From positions 44,717,869-44,781,868 of the forward strand of contig NC_046683.1 of assembly GCF_009870125.1 (NCBI RefSeq): a stretch of 64,000 bases of DNA, in the 5' to 3' direction. The stretch comes from Drosophila pseudoobscura (taxonomy: Eukaryota > Arthropoda > Insecta > Diptera > Drosophilidae). The position numbers and the translations under genes are program-made. Positions 32,001 to 43,435 of the stretch are shown here, in pieces (within the stretch, counting starts at the first letter, position 1; every line of letters starts with the position of its first letter). A model generated the notes under the pieces. That model searched no databases. It was not told where the DNA came from and worked only from the letters and a program-made list of their open reading frames with translations.

Positions 32001-35000
32001 AAGAAAGACAGAAATATGTATGTACATATTTGGCTAATCTTTAAACTTGAATTAAATTGGTGATTCCCTGGAAATAATCCTAATAGTCATAGCTGCCGTC
32101 TCCCGCCAGCAAAGGCACATAAATAAATAAATAAACTAATAAATATTCTACATAAACAAATTCTATTCATCAAAAAACTATTATTTGTATAGTGCTTAAC
32201 GGAAGGATGGATGGCTGTACAATTACCCAAAATAAATAAACAGAAATGACTTGGTCATGAAACAACTACAAGATACCCTATAATATAATAAGAATAGATC
32301 CCCATTAGATCTTTTCTGCCTGTAAAATATATCCGATTGTGCGATAAATCGTCGGATTATGGCAGTACATTAAACTCTAACCAATGGTCCAATGATCCAC
32401 TCGACACCTCTTGCAACAGAATATGTATGTACATATGTATGGGTAGATGTGTACCCTTGGGTACTACTGGAACAGGATATGGCAACAGAAACAAATGGTT
32501 TTGTATCGATAATTTCACTTGTGCGCAATATTGCGCCAAACCGGAATCGAAATGTGGATGGGAATGGGATTTGGATGGCGATTGGGGTATGGGGCTGTGG
32601 ATGCGAATGGAATGGGTTGGGTTGGGGCGTAATGGGATACACATTTATTTATTTATTGCCAATAATCATAATAATACAATTTATTGCACTTTCAATGTCT
32701 GCCCTGTGTCTGTGTGTGTCTGTGTGTGTATCTGTGTGGAAGAAAGCAAAAATTCAAGTTGATTTCTTCGACTGCAGGCTGCACAAAGAAACGAAAACAA
32801 AATCCACAACAGAGGCAGAGAGAAAGGGAGACAGCAACAGGAGTGAAGAAAAGCGACAACAACGCAAAAGTTCTATATTTAAATATTATAATTTATGTGT
32901 TTGTTTGGTAATTGTTTAGTTGTTGTTCGTATTTTGTTTTTTTTTTTTTCTGGTGAATGTCTCCTCTTCCCCAAAATGTGTCTTCCCCATTTCTTCGCCC
33001 GCGCCCGCGCTCTTCTTCCTGCCCATCAGATCAGCCTTTGCACGATCCCCATTCCGCAGTTCTTTCTCATTCCCTGTCGCTGTCTCGCTCCCACTCTGAT
33101 TGTACATATACACATATTCCCCATTCCCATTCCCGTTCCCATTCCCTGTCTCTCTTTCATTCCCACTCGCATTCCTCAGCCCATCCATTCCCATTTCCTT
33201 TCCCTTTCGCACATTCAGAAGCATGCCTCCCCTCCCTCTGACACTGCCTGTTCCTGCTGTCATTACTCTTCTCTTTCTCTCTCTCTCTCTCTCCATCTCT
33301 CCTCTCTCCAAATTCCTGTTCTGCTGCTTATTCTGGCTTTTATGCCGACGTCGCTGCCTCTATGTGTGTGTGTGTGTGTGTATGGGTGAAAAGAATAAAG
33401 CTGTTTTCTGCTCTTGTTGCTCACTTTTTTCCTGCTCTTCTGTCGCGTCGCCGCTGCCATGGCTTGTGTGTGTGTGTGTGTGTGTGCGTTATCCGCGAGA
33501 CCTTGAACTTGAGACTGAATTTCCAAAAAGCGTACAACACAACCACAAACACTCGCACACATACATACGTACATGCATACGCAGAGGCGCAGAGTCGCAG
33601 AGCCAGAGCCACACACACACACACACACAAGCAAACATGATTCTCATTGTTTGCACACGCACAGACATGCACACAGACACGAACGGGACCGGGAATGGGA
33701 ATGGGATCGGGAACGGGAACGGGCATGCATATCAAGCAATTTCTTTGCCTTTTTTTCAGCCTTTTTGCCTTAAATTTTTGAACACATATGCATTTCATAT
33801 GTATATGTACACACGCACACGTACAGATGCAAAATTCTTCCCCAATATTTCCGCATTAAGAAATTTGCTTTGCTTTTTTTGTTTGCATTGTTTTTCGTTT
33901 GTTTTTTTACGACTCTGCTTTTTTCTCTACATATACTCGAAAATCTATCAATCTCGAAAATATAATGTAATTTTTCTCTTCTAAATATATATTCGTTTGT
34001 TTTGTGTTTGTGTTGTTTCATTTTAGCTGAAATCTTTTTTAATTTGTCATTAAGTACTTTTATTTATTTTAATGGGTTTTATTGCAGGGTATATATGGTG
34101 CATACATACATATGTACATATGTATATAGATTGACGCATTTGCCTCCAGACCCAATTTGTTGTTGAATATTTAATTTGTTGTTATTGTTATTTTTGCGAT
34201 TGTTGAAACTTGATTTGATTTTGTAACCAACATTTTAATGGCTTTGCAAATGCATATCATATTCTTTTGTTTTTATTATTTTTTGAATATTTTATATAAA
34301 TTTGGTAGATTAATATTCATTATTAATGTACAAATGTTTGTGTGTGTGTTTAAGCATAAAAGGAAACGAATCTGTGGATTTATCTGTACATTATATATAG
34401 GGGTTTTTCATATAGGGTTCTAATAAAAGTTCAAAACTTAAAACTGCTTCGCGGGGATCTACATTCTGCGAAAAACTGTTTCCATAAATGCAATACATTT
34501 CTTTGAAATTATTTGCATATAAGAATCGTATATGTATGTATGTACAATATATGGGATTTTTACAACCCAACCCGCATAACCAGTTATCGAATGTAAACGT
34601 TTCGGCTTACCGATATTTCCTATAAACCTTTTTTTGTTCTTAATTTGACTCTGAGTCAGCTGCTTATGTGGATCTTTATTTTATACATATGTACGTTTTT
34701 ATAATCTTTTTGGCGATTGTTTTCTTTCCTTTTGTCCCCAGTATATTGATTTCTGTTTGTTTTTGTCTAATTATCGTTAAGTATTCGGTCACTTCCCATA
34801 GTTTTTGGCTACAAATTAGCACTTTCTAGTGGTTGACAAAATGCTACTTTTGTCACGCGCCATCTTTGGGCCCTAAAGGTGTTGATTGCATGAGAATCGG
34901 TTTTGCTGCTCGGAAATCCCCAGCATAATTGATCAATACCCCCTGGATAGCCCCGTGGAAAGTTTTAGCATCTACTTTTCGTTTTGGGGCTTGGGTTTCC

Positions 35001-38000
35001 CATAAGAACATTACGTATACGAGCCGTTGTTCTGGCATTTTGCAACAAGTTGAAGCCGTTGGGGCCTTGACCCGATCCGAGAACTGCGCTGACCATATGG
35101 CCGCCATGCCACACACGAGCAAAATGTGCAACCACTGCTGTGCCACACTGCCACACTAGCTGCAACCCCCTGCAGCCCCCTGTCTACATTTTGCTCAATA
35201 TAGTATCTCGAATTGCGTTAATCCGATTTTGTAATTGCGTTACGTTCGCAATGGCGGGTGGGAGGGGGTCTGACATAATCTATCTATCTAGAAATGGCAT
35301 TCAGAAGGGGTCCCCCACAGCCCCCACAGCCCCCACAACCCCACAACCCCACACCCCCTGCCTAGCGTTAACTTTCTTATTATCGAAGCCAATCAATAAG
35401 GCAACCGATAAGGCGATAAGGGGACTGGGACTCCAGAGACAGTGCCAAGAGAACGAACCTACAACCTCCCACAAGAGAGAGGAAAAAGAGAGCCCAAAGC
35501 GATTACAAAATCTAAAAGATACTTCACGGATTGGTATATGCCACAATATATAGTATATGGGGCAGCCGGACAGTCGGACAGTCGGACAGCCGGGCAGCCA
35601 GGCAGCAGCTTACATAATTCTAAGGCAAAACCGTATTTGGGTTAAACAAAAAAAATTGAGAAAAAAAAATGGGAAAATCATTTGCTAATTTCTTGCCACG
35701 AAACGAGAAATTTAAGTTTTTCCGCGCACACTCGATGTGTGCATGTGTGTATGTGTGTGCGTTTGTCTGCTCAGGTTGTTGCCAATCTATTCCCAACCTA
35801 CCTCAAAATGTTTTGCGTTAGGCCTGAAAAAGCCACCAGAGAGCGGGTTCGAGGGGAGGTCTGGTCTGAGGTCTGGTCTGGTCTGCCCGAACAACTTGCG
35901 CTCTTTTTCACTATTTCCCACATCGTGAGCACACACACAGACAGGCAAACAAATGCACAGATACGCACACATACAGATACATGGCTAAGCTGGTTTGTCA
36001 TGTAAAGATACTTTACAGCAAAGAGGAAGATAGACAGAGAGACACAGATACAGAGAGAGAGACAGAGAGGGAGAGGGAGAGAGCGTAACGAGACTCTCGG
36101 CTCTGTCTGCTCTCCGTCGCCGCATGTCGCAATTGAAAGTTGCCACCGCTTCGCTCTATCTCCTGCCTGCCTCTTTTAGCTGCCTCTCTGCCACTGTGTG
36201 GGTGGATGGGTGGTGGTGATGGTTCTGCTGCCGCTGCTGCTGCTGCTGCTGTTGTTGTTGCCGCTTCTGTTGAAAGGCCCGCAAAGGTTGAAGGTAAGAC
36301 TAAGAAAAGAAACCAAAACAAAAGCCCCACAAAATGAAGTCATGAGGAACGCACACACACACAGAGACACAATCGCAAACAGAGCGACGACACACACACA
36401 CACAGATACGACAAGGGGCAAAAGAAAAAGGTTAAAATAAATAAATAAAAGATGAAAATGTTGTAAGCGGAAAATATATATCATCTAGGAATTTCTGTGA
36501 GAAAAATAAATCAAATAGAAACAAAACTCAAATAAAAGACAGACAGAGAGAGAGAGAGAGAGAGAGCGAGAGAAGAGACACTCCAATTTCAACAGAAGTT
36601 TCCATCTTGTGGAGCGGAAAGATGCCAAAATGGGGTGGGGGGGGATGGGCTGAAGGGGCGGGAGGGGAGATTAAATACAGGTGGGAACACAGTTCCAAAT
36701 GATTGGGGATTTGCTAAGCGTTTGCATAAGTGATGTTGCCTAGGAGGGGTTCAAATCTTATTGGATTATCAACAGATGAATGGAATGGACTGGACTGCGA
36801 GTAAAACTATGCAATATATAAATATAAATTTGTATCTGAATACGACTGAGTACATGCATGCCTTCTATTGGAGAGGTTTTGTAACACATTAATTGCTTCT
36901 GGCACTTTTCGTTTTTCTGGATACCATTTAAAATGTGGCATCTCCCCCATCTGCAGTGCCCCATAAATCCTTCACCATCTTGCACTTTAGGGAGCTGTGA
37001 GCGAGAGGAGCATACATATTTCCGCCGGAGCGTACTAGAACTTTGGTCAAGAACTGCAATTGGCAGAAACATTTGCCTCTAGTCGGGTTCGTGTGTATCT
37101 CTGGAGCCACGGGGCTCTGGCCAAATCAAAGTAAAAGCTGCGTTGCAAAAAGCCAAAACCGAGGCAATCTCTGGGCCAGGCCAAGAGCAATAGGAGATAT
37201 GGGGGGATCAGTGGGAATTGGGGGAGCCAGTAACTCTGCTAACTGCTGACGACGCCGACGACGACGACGACGACGACGCCCCGTGTAAAAGTCAAATAGA
37301 GGAAACAAGTTGTTGGTTGTAGGGTTACGAGCCAGGCCAGGCCATGTCCCATGGCACACACAAAGATAGTATATATACATATATATAAATGTATGTGCGT
37401 GTGAGTGGAAGGGGGGCGCTTTGGAGTATGTAGCAAGTGGCAGTCTCCCTCCTCTCCCCCCCGTACCCCTTCAAGTCATTTAGCAGTTAAGTTGGCAGAG
37501 CTTTGGCAGTTTTAGAGCAGCAGCAGCGGCAGCAGGAGCAGTAGCAGCGGGAGAGGGAGCGGAAAACTATTCCACACACACACACACACACACATGCACA
37601 TGCACATGCATAGAGAGTGAGAGAGAGAGAGAGCGACATAGAGACAGAGAGTTTACAAAACTATAGCCAAATGCAGCCGAGAGAGAGACAGAGAGAGAGC
37701 TCCGCCATAGTTTTACACTCGCTTAAGCTGGATAGACCAGCTGCTGCTCTGCTCTGCTCTCTCTCTCTCTCTCTCTGCCCTCTTCCTCTGCCTCTGCCTG
37801 GCTCTCTGCTGTCTGCCTCTGCCTCTGCTGCCGCCAGCAAGCAATCAATAAAATTGTTGAGGTGGGTTAGGAAACTGTTACGAAGCCGTTGACGTAGACG
37901 CTGGGCGCTCGCTGCTGCTGCTGCCGCTGCTGCTGCTTAGGATTCAGATTCTGCTTTTGCTTCTTGTGCTTAGGCAGCGACGTCGCTGCGACGCCGGCGG

Positions 38001-39595
38001 AAATTGCGCTATTTTAAATAATGTTTATTTTGGCTTTTTCTTTATATTTTTTGTTTGTCTGCTGCCCCCCATCCGCCCCTGGATCGCCCCTTGCATTGTT
38101 TTTTTCGGCTATAAACATATTTTGTTGTTGCCAAATTGACATTTCATTTCACAATTATTGTCGGCCAGAGAGAGGCCTTCGAGGGGGGCGGCAGTGGGAG
38201 TAGGTGCCACGGAAGTGGCATGAAGTAAGCAAAACAGAAAGGAAACAAAAACAAATTTATTTGGATTAAGCATGTATTTCGAAAGGGAAGTGGAAAATAA
38301 TCCCCCCCCGTGTACGGGATTTCCACAGAAATTCGAAATTAACCAAAATGAAAACTGCCAAAAATACATGGCTTTTCCGGAAACTAGAAGGCTCCCAAAG
38401 GTTAACTCATTTCGGAATAGAATAAGATTAGATTCCAGCCCCCGTGCCCTTTGTCACACTTACAGTATCGCTTCATCAAGCTCTTCTTGTAGGCCGCCGA
38501 ACGCTCCGCCTTCCGCTCCGGCTTGAGGCGCATCCTCGCCCGCTCGCACTGGGCCGAATCGTCCGACTCCGTGCCGGAGTAGGTTCGTCCCCGCCGGCGA
38601 CTGGCCGCAGAGGCGGCTGCTGCTGCATTAGCGGCGGCGCTGGTGGCGCTGCTCAGGGACAGATCCAGGGGCGAGTCGTAGCCGTCCTGGTACTGCTCGA
38701 GGAGCTCCTCGTCGTCTGCGTCCGCCTCGACATCCGCATCGGCCTCGGCCTCGTCCGCATCCTCGAGGGTCTCTTCGTCCTCGATGTCGCTCATGGGCTG
38801 CTGCTGGCTTTCCTCGGGATCCCTGTGCTGTGGCTGCGGCAGGAGCTGGGTTGCGGCGGCGGCCTGCACGTTGCTGGTAATGACGGAGCTCCGCTGGAGC
38901 TGCTGCTTGCGCTCCCACAGGATCTTGGAGACATCGTCCAGGGTGCTGCGAGTTTTGTCTGGGGAGGATTGGTGGTGCTGCTGCTGCCTCAGATGGTTGT
39001 ACAGCACTTTGAACTCACGGCAGTCCGGTGCCAGAGATTCGGTCTCCTCCTCCTCCTCCTCATCCGCGGCGACGGCGACGGCGACCGCTGGGGCGCTGAT
39101 CTCTTCTTGGGCTGGCGCTTGCTCCTGGGACTTGGCAGCGGACGCAGACGCAGACGCAGCTGGACTTGGACTTTGCCGCGCCGACCCTGACTCGGTATCA
39201 TCTATGGCACCTGGTTCTGGTTCCCGTTCCTGCTTCTCCAGCTTTACCAGCTTCTCTACCTCTTTCTCTGTTTTGGGCTCTTCCTGGCTGGCAGCCTCCT
39301 CCATGGGCTCCTCCGCCTCTGGGGTCTCGCCTGCTGCTGGCGGGGCCTCTGCTGGAGCTGGCACAGCTGCTGCCGCTGGTGATGCCACAGGCGTGGGCGT
39401 GGCCGAGGACAGTGACGAACTGGATGACGAAGAGGATGAGGAGGACGACGACGAAGAGGAGGATAATGACGAGGATAGGGATGAAGAGGAGGACAGCGAA
39501 GAGCTCGAACTGGAGCTCGAGACATTGGCTAGGGCTGCCGCCTGGCTGGCGAAATTGTGCGCCGTGGCAGCCACCAAATGTTGCACCATAATCAT
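24429..39595 (-). CDS. Eip74EF: Ecdysone-induced protein E74, isoform B
   Basis: The B-specific exon 39595-38464 ends in phase 1 (TAC T then GTAAGT) and joins the shared exons 27538-27131, 26951-26697 and 25315-24429, giving 893 residues (883 in D. melanogaster). I chose the ATG at 39595 ([15 protein letters not shown]) as the first in-frame ATG. The B-specific region has a long Ser run (residues ~28-66), Pro/Ala/Glu-rich sequence, an acidic stretch, and PLDLS at residues 309-313, which matches the CtBP-binding consensus PxDLS. The ETS domain is at about residues 796-879. E74B is induced at lower ecdysone titres, earlier than E74A, and is generally described as a repressor of late genes. The promoter lies just right of this exon and is independent of the E74A promoter. 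Confidence 0.93.
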
Positions 39596-42500
39596 TTTGC
39601 ACAACGCGTCGTATGCGTGACTTCTTCAAAAAAAATTGTTGCGTATACGCAGCGTGTTACACTTTAGACATGGTTTTTCCTGCGGGTTTCTGCCCAGCGG
39701 GTTTTTCCTCGTTCCCGTTTCTCTTTCCCACTCAAAAAAAAATCAAAAATTATTTAAACTATTCTTTAAAATTGCACTAAGACTGTTTTTTGCACTTTCG
39801 GTTCGTTGTTTGTGGGTTTTTTGTTTGTTGTTTGCTGTTTGCTGTTTATTTTTGTTTGTACCTTTTTTTTTTGTTTTGAGGTATTTTCAATTTTCAACTG
39901 CAAAAAAATATTCGGCTCTGATTTGCGTTTTTTTCACAGATTCTGGACGATTTTCTACAATGCGTATGTTTGACTAATTTTGGGGCACTGAGTGCCAGAG
40001 TTGCAGGGGCACCGCTGCTGTTGCCGGTGCGGCATAGACATAGAGAGACATTTCTATTGTTGCTGTTGCTGTTGCTGTTGCTGCTGTTGTTGCTGCTGTT
40101 GCTGTTGTTGTTGTGGGTAGTAGTAGGTTCTCTACTAAATATAACTCTATGTTGCACAAGTGCTCAGCACGCTTGGGGCATGACTCTGCGGTCTGTCTCT
40201 CTGTTTGCTTGTTGCTCGCTTTCTGGTGCTGCTGTTCGTCGCTTCTTGCCGCTTGCTTTGTGGGGGAGCTGCCGCGCGGCACGTCGTTTATCTCTTACGG
40301 TATCAGCGAAACTAAAATCTAAAGTCAGCACAAAAACCGCTGCCACTGTTTGTTGGTCGCAAACAACAAACGTCAACGTCAGCGTCAACGTCAGCGTCAA
40401 CGTCAACGTCAGCGTCAGCGTCGGGATGGCGGCAACGGAGGCAGTGTTGTGTCTCGTCTCGCAAAAGCGCGCGCGCGCCCCACTCACTCACCAATACCCA
40501 AATACTGGGGGAGCCGAGCCCGAACCCCAAGACGAGCACGAGTAACACGAGCACGAACACGAACACGCACAGCCAAGGCACACGCACACGCACACGCACA
40601 TGCAGGTGTAAAAGGCAGACAGAAATGAGCAAAGCAATCGGCGAATGGGGCTCTGAATGGGGCTCGCTCGCTCGACTCGCGCCGACTGAATGTTGTTGGA
40701 GCTTCTGTCGGTCGCTGTTGCTATCTCTGCTGTTGCTGCTGTTGCCGTTGCCGTTGCCGCTGCTGCTGCTGCTGCTGCTGTCTGTGTTGACTGCTCGGCT
40801 GTGCCCCGCTCTGGTGTGCTCTGTTGGCTGCGCCAAGTATTGCGAAAACATTGCGAGAGTGTAAAATGGCAAACAAACGTAATAGCGAGAGAGCGAAAAT
40901 GTTTGGCGCTCGCTGCTGCTGCTGCTGCTGTTCCTCCTCTTCCTTCTACATCTACTTCTACTGCTCCTCCTCCTCCACCTCCTCCTCTTTTGCTTCATCT
41001 GGTCTTCGCTACTCCTGCTCCTCCTCCTCCGCCTCCACCTCCGCCTCCAAGTCCGCCTTCTCCTGCTATGTTTCTTCTGGTGCTGTTGCACCTACTTGTT
41101 TGCTCAGTTGTGTGCGTGTGCATGTTTGGTGGGGATTTAGTGTGCCACATGCACATTTACATGCAATTCTCGCGGGGTTCCGTTTGGTTAGCAGCCGATG
41201 GGGGGACCCTAGAGAAGATTTCTTCAATTCCCTCATTGCCCCACAAGAAACAAGAAACAGGCATGAAATCCCTGTGGAATGATCACTTCACATCCACAGA
41301 GATCCACAGAGATCCACAGACAAAACACGATCCACAACAATCACAAGCACGACCCAGACCCAGTGCTCTCCTCCACAGCCCACCGCCCCCCCATGGGAAG
41401 AGAGGATGGCAGCACTGCGGCTCTCCAAATGGGTCAGACAACGACTTCAAAAGGGCTAAACGATCATCTGGTCGGTGGCCAGAGCAGGACGAGACGGGAG
41501 GCAGAGAGCAGGAGCATGTTTGGCAAGAGCATTCGGCGCTGACGTCGCTGCCACTGCCGATGCTGATGCTGGTGCTGCTGCTGCTTCTGCTGCTGCTGCT
41601 GCAATCGGCACGATTATGACTCAATGCAAGTGTATGTACGGCTGTGTGTGAGAATGAGAGAGCGTTCGCATTCGCGTTCGCGTTCGCGTTCGTGCGCTCT
41701 CTCTGTGTGTGACGATGGCAGTGGAGCAAATTTTCACTTTCCGTTTGTTTAGTGCTGTTTCTGGATGACGACGGTTGGGGGAGGGGAGGGCCGGGATTGG
41801 ACGGCCTTTCCATTTACTTTGCCGATTGCGATTGCAAGCGTGTGAGCGGGAGGGAAGCTCTCAGTTTCGGCTCTCTTCGCGGCTGCTGCTGTTCTCTCTC
41901 ACGGCATATAATGTATGTTGCAAATAAAGGAAGCAGAGCGCAAGTAGACGACGACGACGACGACGACAAGTAGAAGAAGAAGAAGAAGAAGCAGAAGCGG
42001 CAGCAGCAGCAGCAGCAGAGGCGACAGAGCTGTGGCGGCGGCAGAAGGAAGAGTTTTGTTTTTAGAAACAGCGCCAGGGGGGGGCGTGTGGGCGGTAGTG
42101 GGTGGGCTAGGGGTTCGAGGGGGTGTGTTAAAGAAGAACCTAAATGAGGCGACGCCGACACAGACATACTTTTGCCATAGCTCTTTGTGTGTGTGTGTGT
42201 GTTTGCCTGTCTGTGTGTGAAATGAGTCCAATGTACCGACAACTGTCAAAGCGGGGAAACAGAAGCACCACGAGAGGGGGGTTGGGGGGAATGGGGAATG
42301 GTAAGCAGCAAGAGGTGGATCAGGAGTGGCTCGGAGGGATGGGCTGTATAGAATGGACCTCTCGGGGACATGCTTAGGGTTTGGTTGCCGCCGACGGCTC
42401 CCTTACCAAGCCAAGCCGAACCCGAACCCGAACCCCAACCCGAAGAAGGAGTAGTAGAAGAACAGACAGAGAAGCAGAAGGAGAACGAAAGCGAGGAAGA

Positions 42501-43404
42501 CCAACAGCTACAGAGAAGGAGAAGAAGGAGAAGAAGAAGAAGAAGAAGAAGAAAGACAGCGAGGAGGGGGCCCGCAGAGTGAGAGGGAGGTCGGTCTCGC
42601 CCAAAAGGGGGCCGCAGACAGACAGTCGTAAAGAATTTGTTGAAGAGGAAGCGCATTAGGTGGTTCTCGTCTCCGATTCGGTCTCTCTCTGTGTGTGGAT
42701 GTTTGTGTGTGTTTGCTGGAAGCTTCGACACACAGCTCCTTGACTCCTGCGGGCTTTAGAAGTACGAGAAGGAGACGTCGACTGTGTAGTCGATTCATGT
42801 TTCAACAGAAGTCATTGAACAGCCAACGACAAAGCTGCACAGTGGTTGCAATTCTAATCGCAAATCTTTATAGATCCAATGATAGCATTATCCATTATAT
42901 CCGAAGGTTTGTTTGCCGACAACGACAGAGGAACTCAATCCACGGTCGTTCATTCAGTTTTTCCTCTCTAAGCAATATCTTTTATAAATCCATTGATTAA
43001 AGACAAGAAAATATGTACAAATTATGCCCTATAGCATTCCCTCACTTATTTCTATAGTGCGGATCTTCCTGGCCCCACTGTACATAAGCTAAGTCTACAA
43101 CAAAAGAGCCCGACGCCACCTACTCTGCCCAGCGGCTCACCCCTCCCTCCGGCCACAGAGGGCCAGACACACGGACGATGGGCAAGGAGGATGTCGGAAA
43201 TGTAGAAGCAGGGCAACAGTTTGGGGTTTCGGGTATTGCTTACAGCCAGCCCCTCTGCTCCCTGTGCTCCCTCTGCTTCGACTCTGCCATTCCAGTTCCA
43301 CTTCCATTTCCATTACCTCTGCCGCTCTTCCGACAGAACCATAACAGTAACAACAAAATTGTATATTGAACGCAGCGTCATCCAGGGGCAGGGCAGAGCA
43401 GAGG

Positions 43405-43435
<31 letters not shown>

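Larger units (their letters stand above)
27539..38463 (-). other. Eip74EF: E74B intron 1 / part of E74A intron 3
   Basis: Nearly 11 kb with no gene that I can support on either strand. It is dense in microsatellites: CCATT, CT, GT/CA, GGAC, CGA and CAG types. A set of CATAC/GTATG dyads lies at 29.6-30.2 kb (listed separately). Confidence 0.7.
39596..40690 (-). promoter_or_regulatory. Eip74EF: E74B leader and promoter region
   Basis: Non-coding sequence immediately upstream of the E74B ATG. Two initiator-like sites read on the minus strand: TCAGTG at 39991-39986 (leader ~0.4 kb) and TCAGTC at 40689-40684 (leader ~1.1 kb). E74B is known to use two nearby starts, and transcript sizes of 4.8 and 5.1 kb favour sites close to the first. 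No TATA box was seen. Confidence 0.4.

Noticed and set aside
33100..33984. 294-codon plus-strand open frame
   Set aside because: Made of TTCCCATTCC, CT and GT microsatellites read as Ser/Phe/Pro/Cys repeats; no protein-like segment.
40312..41619. Long open frames on both strands near the E74B promoter
   Set aside because: Driven by TCC/CTG triplet repeats; the two strands are equally open, a sign of composition rather than coding.
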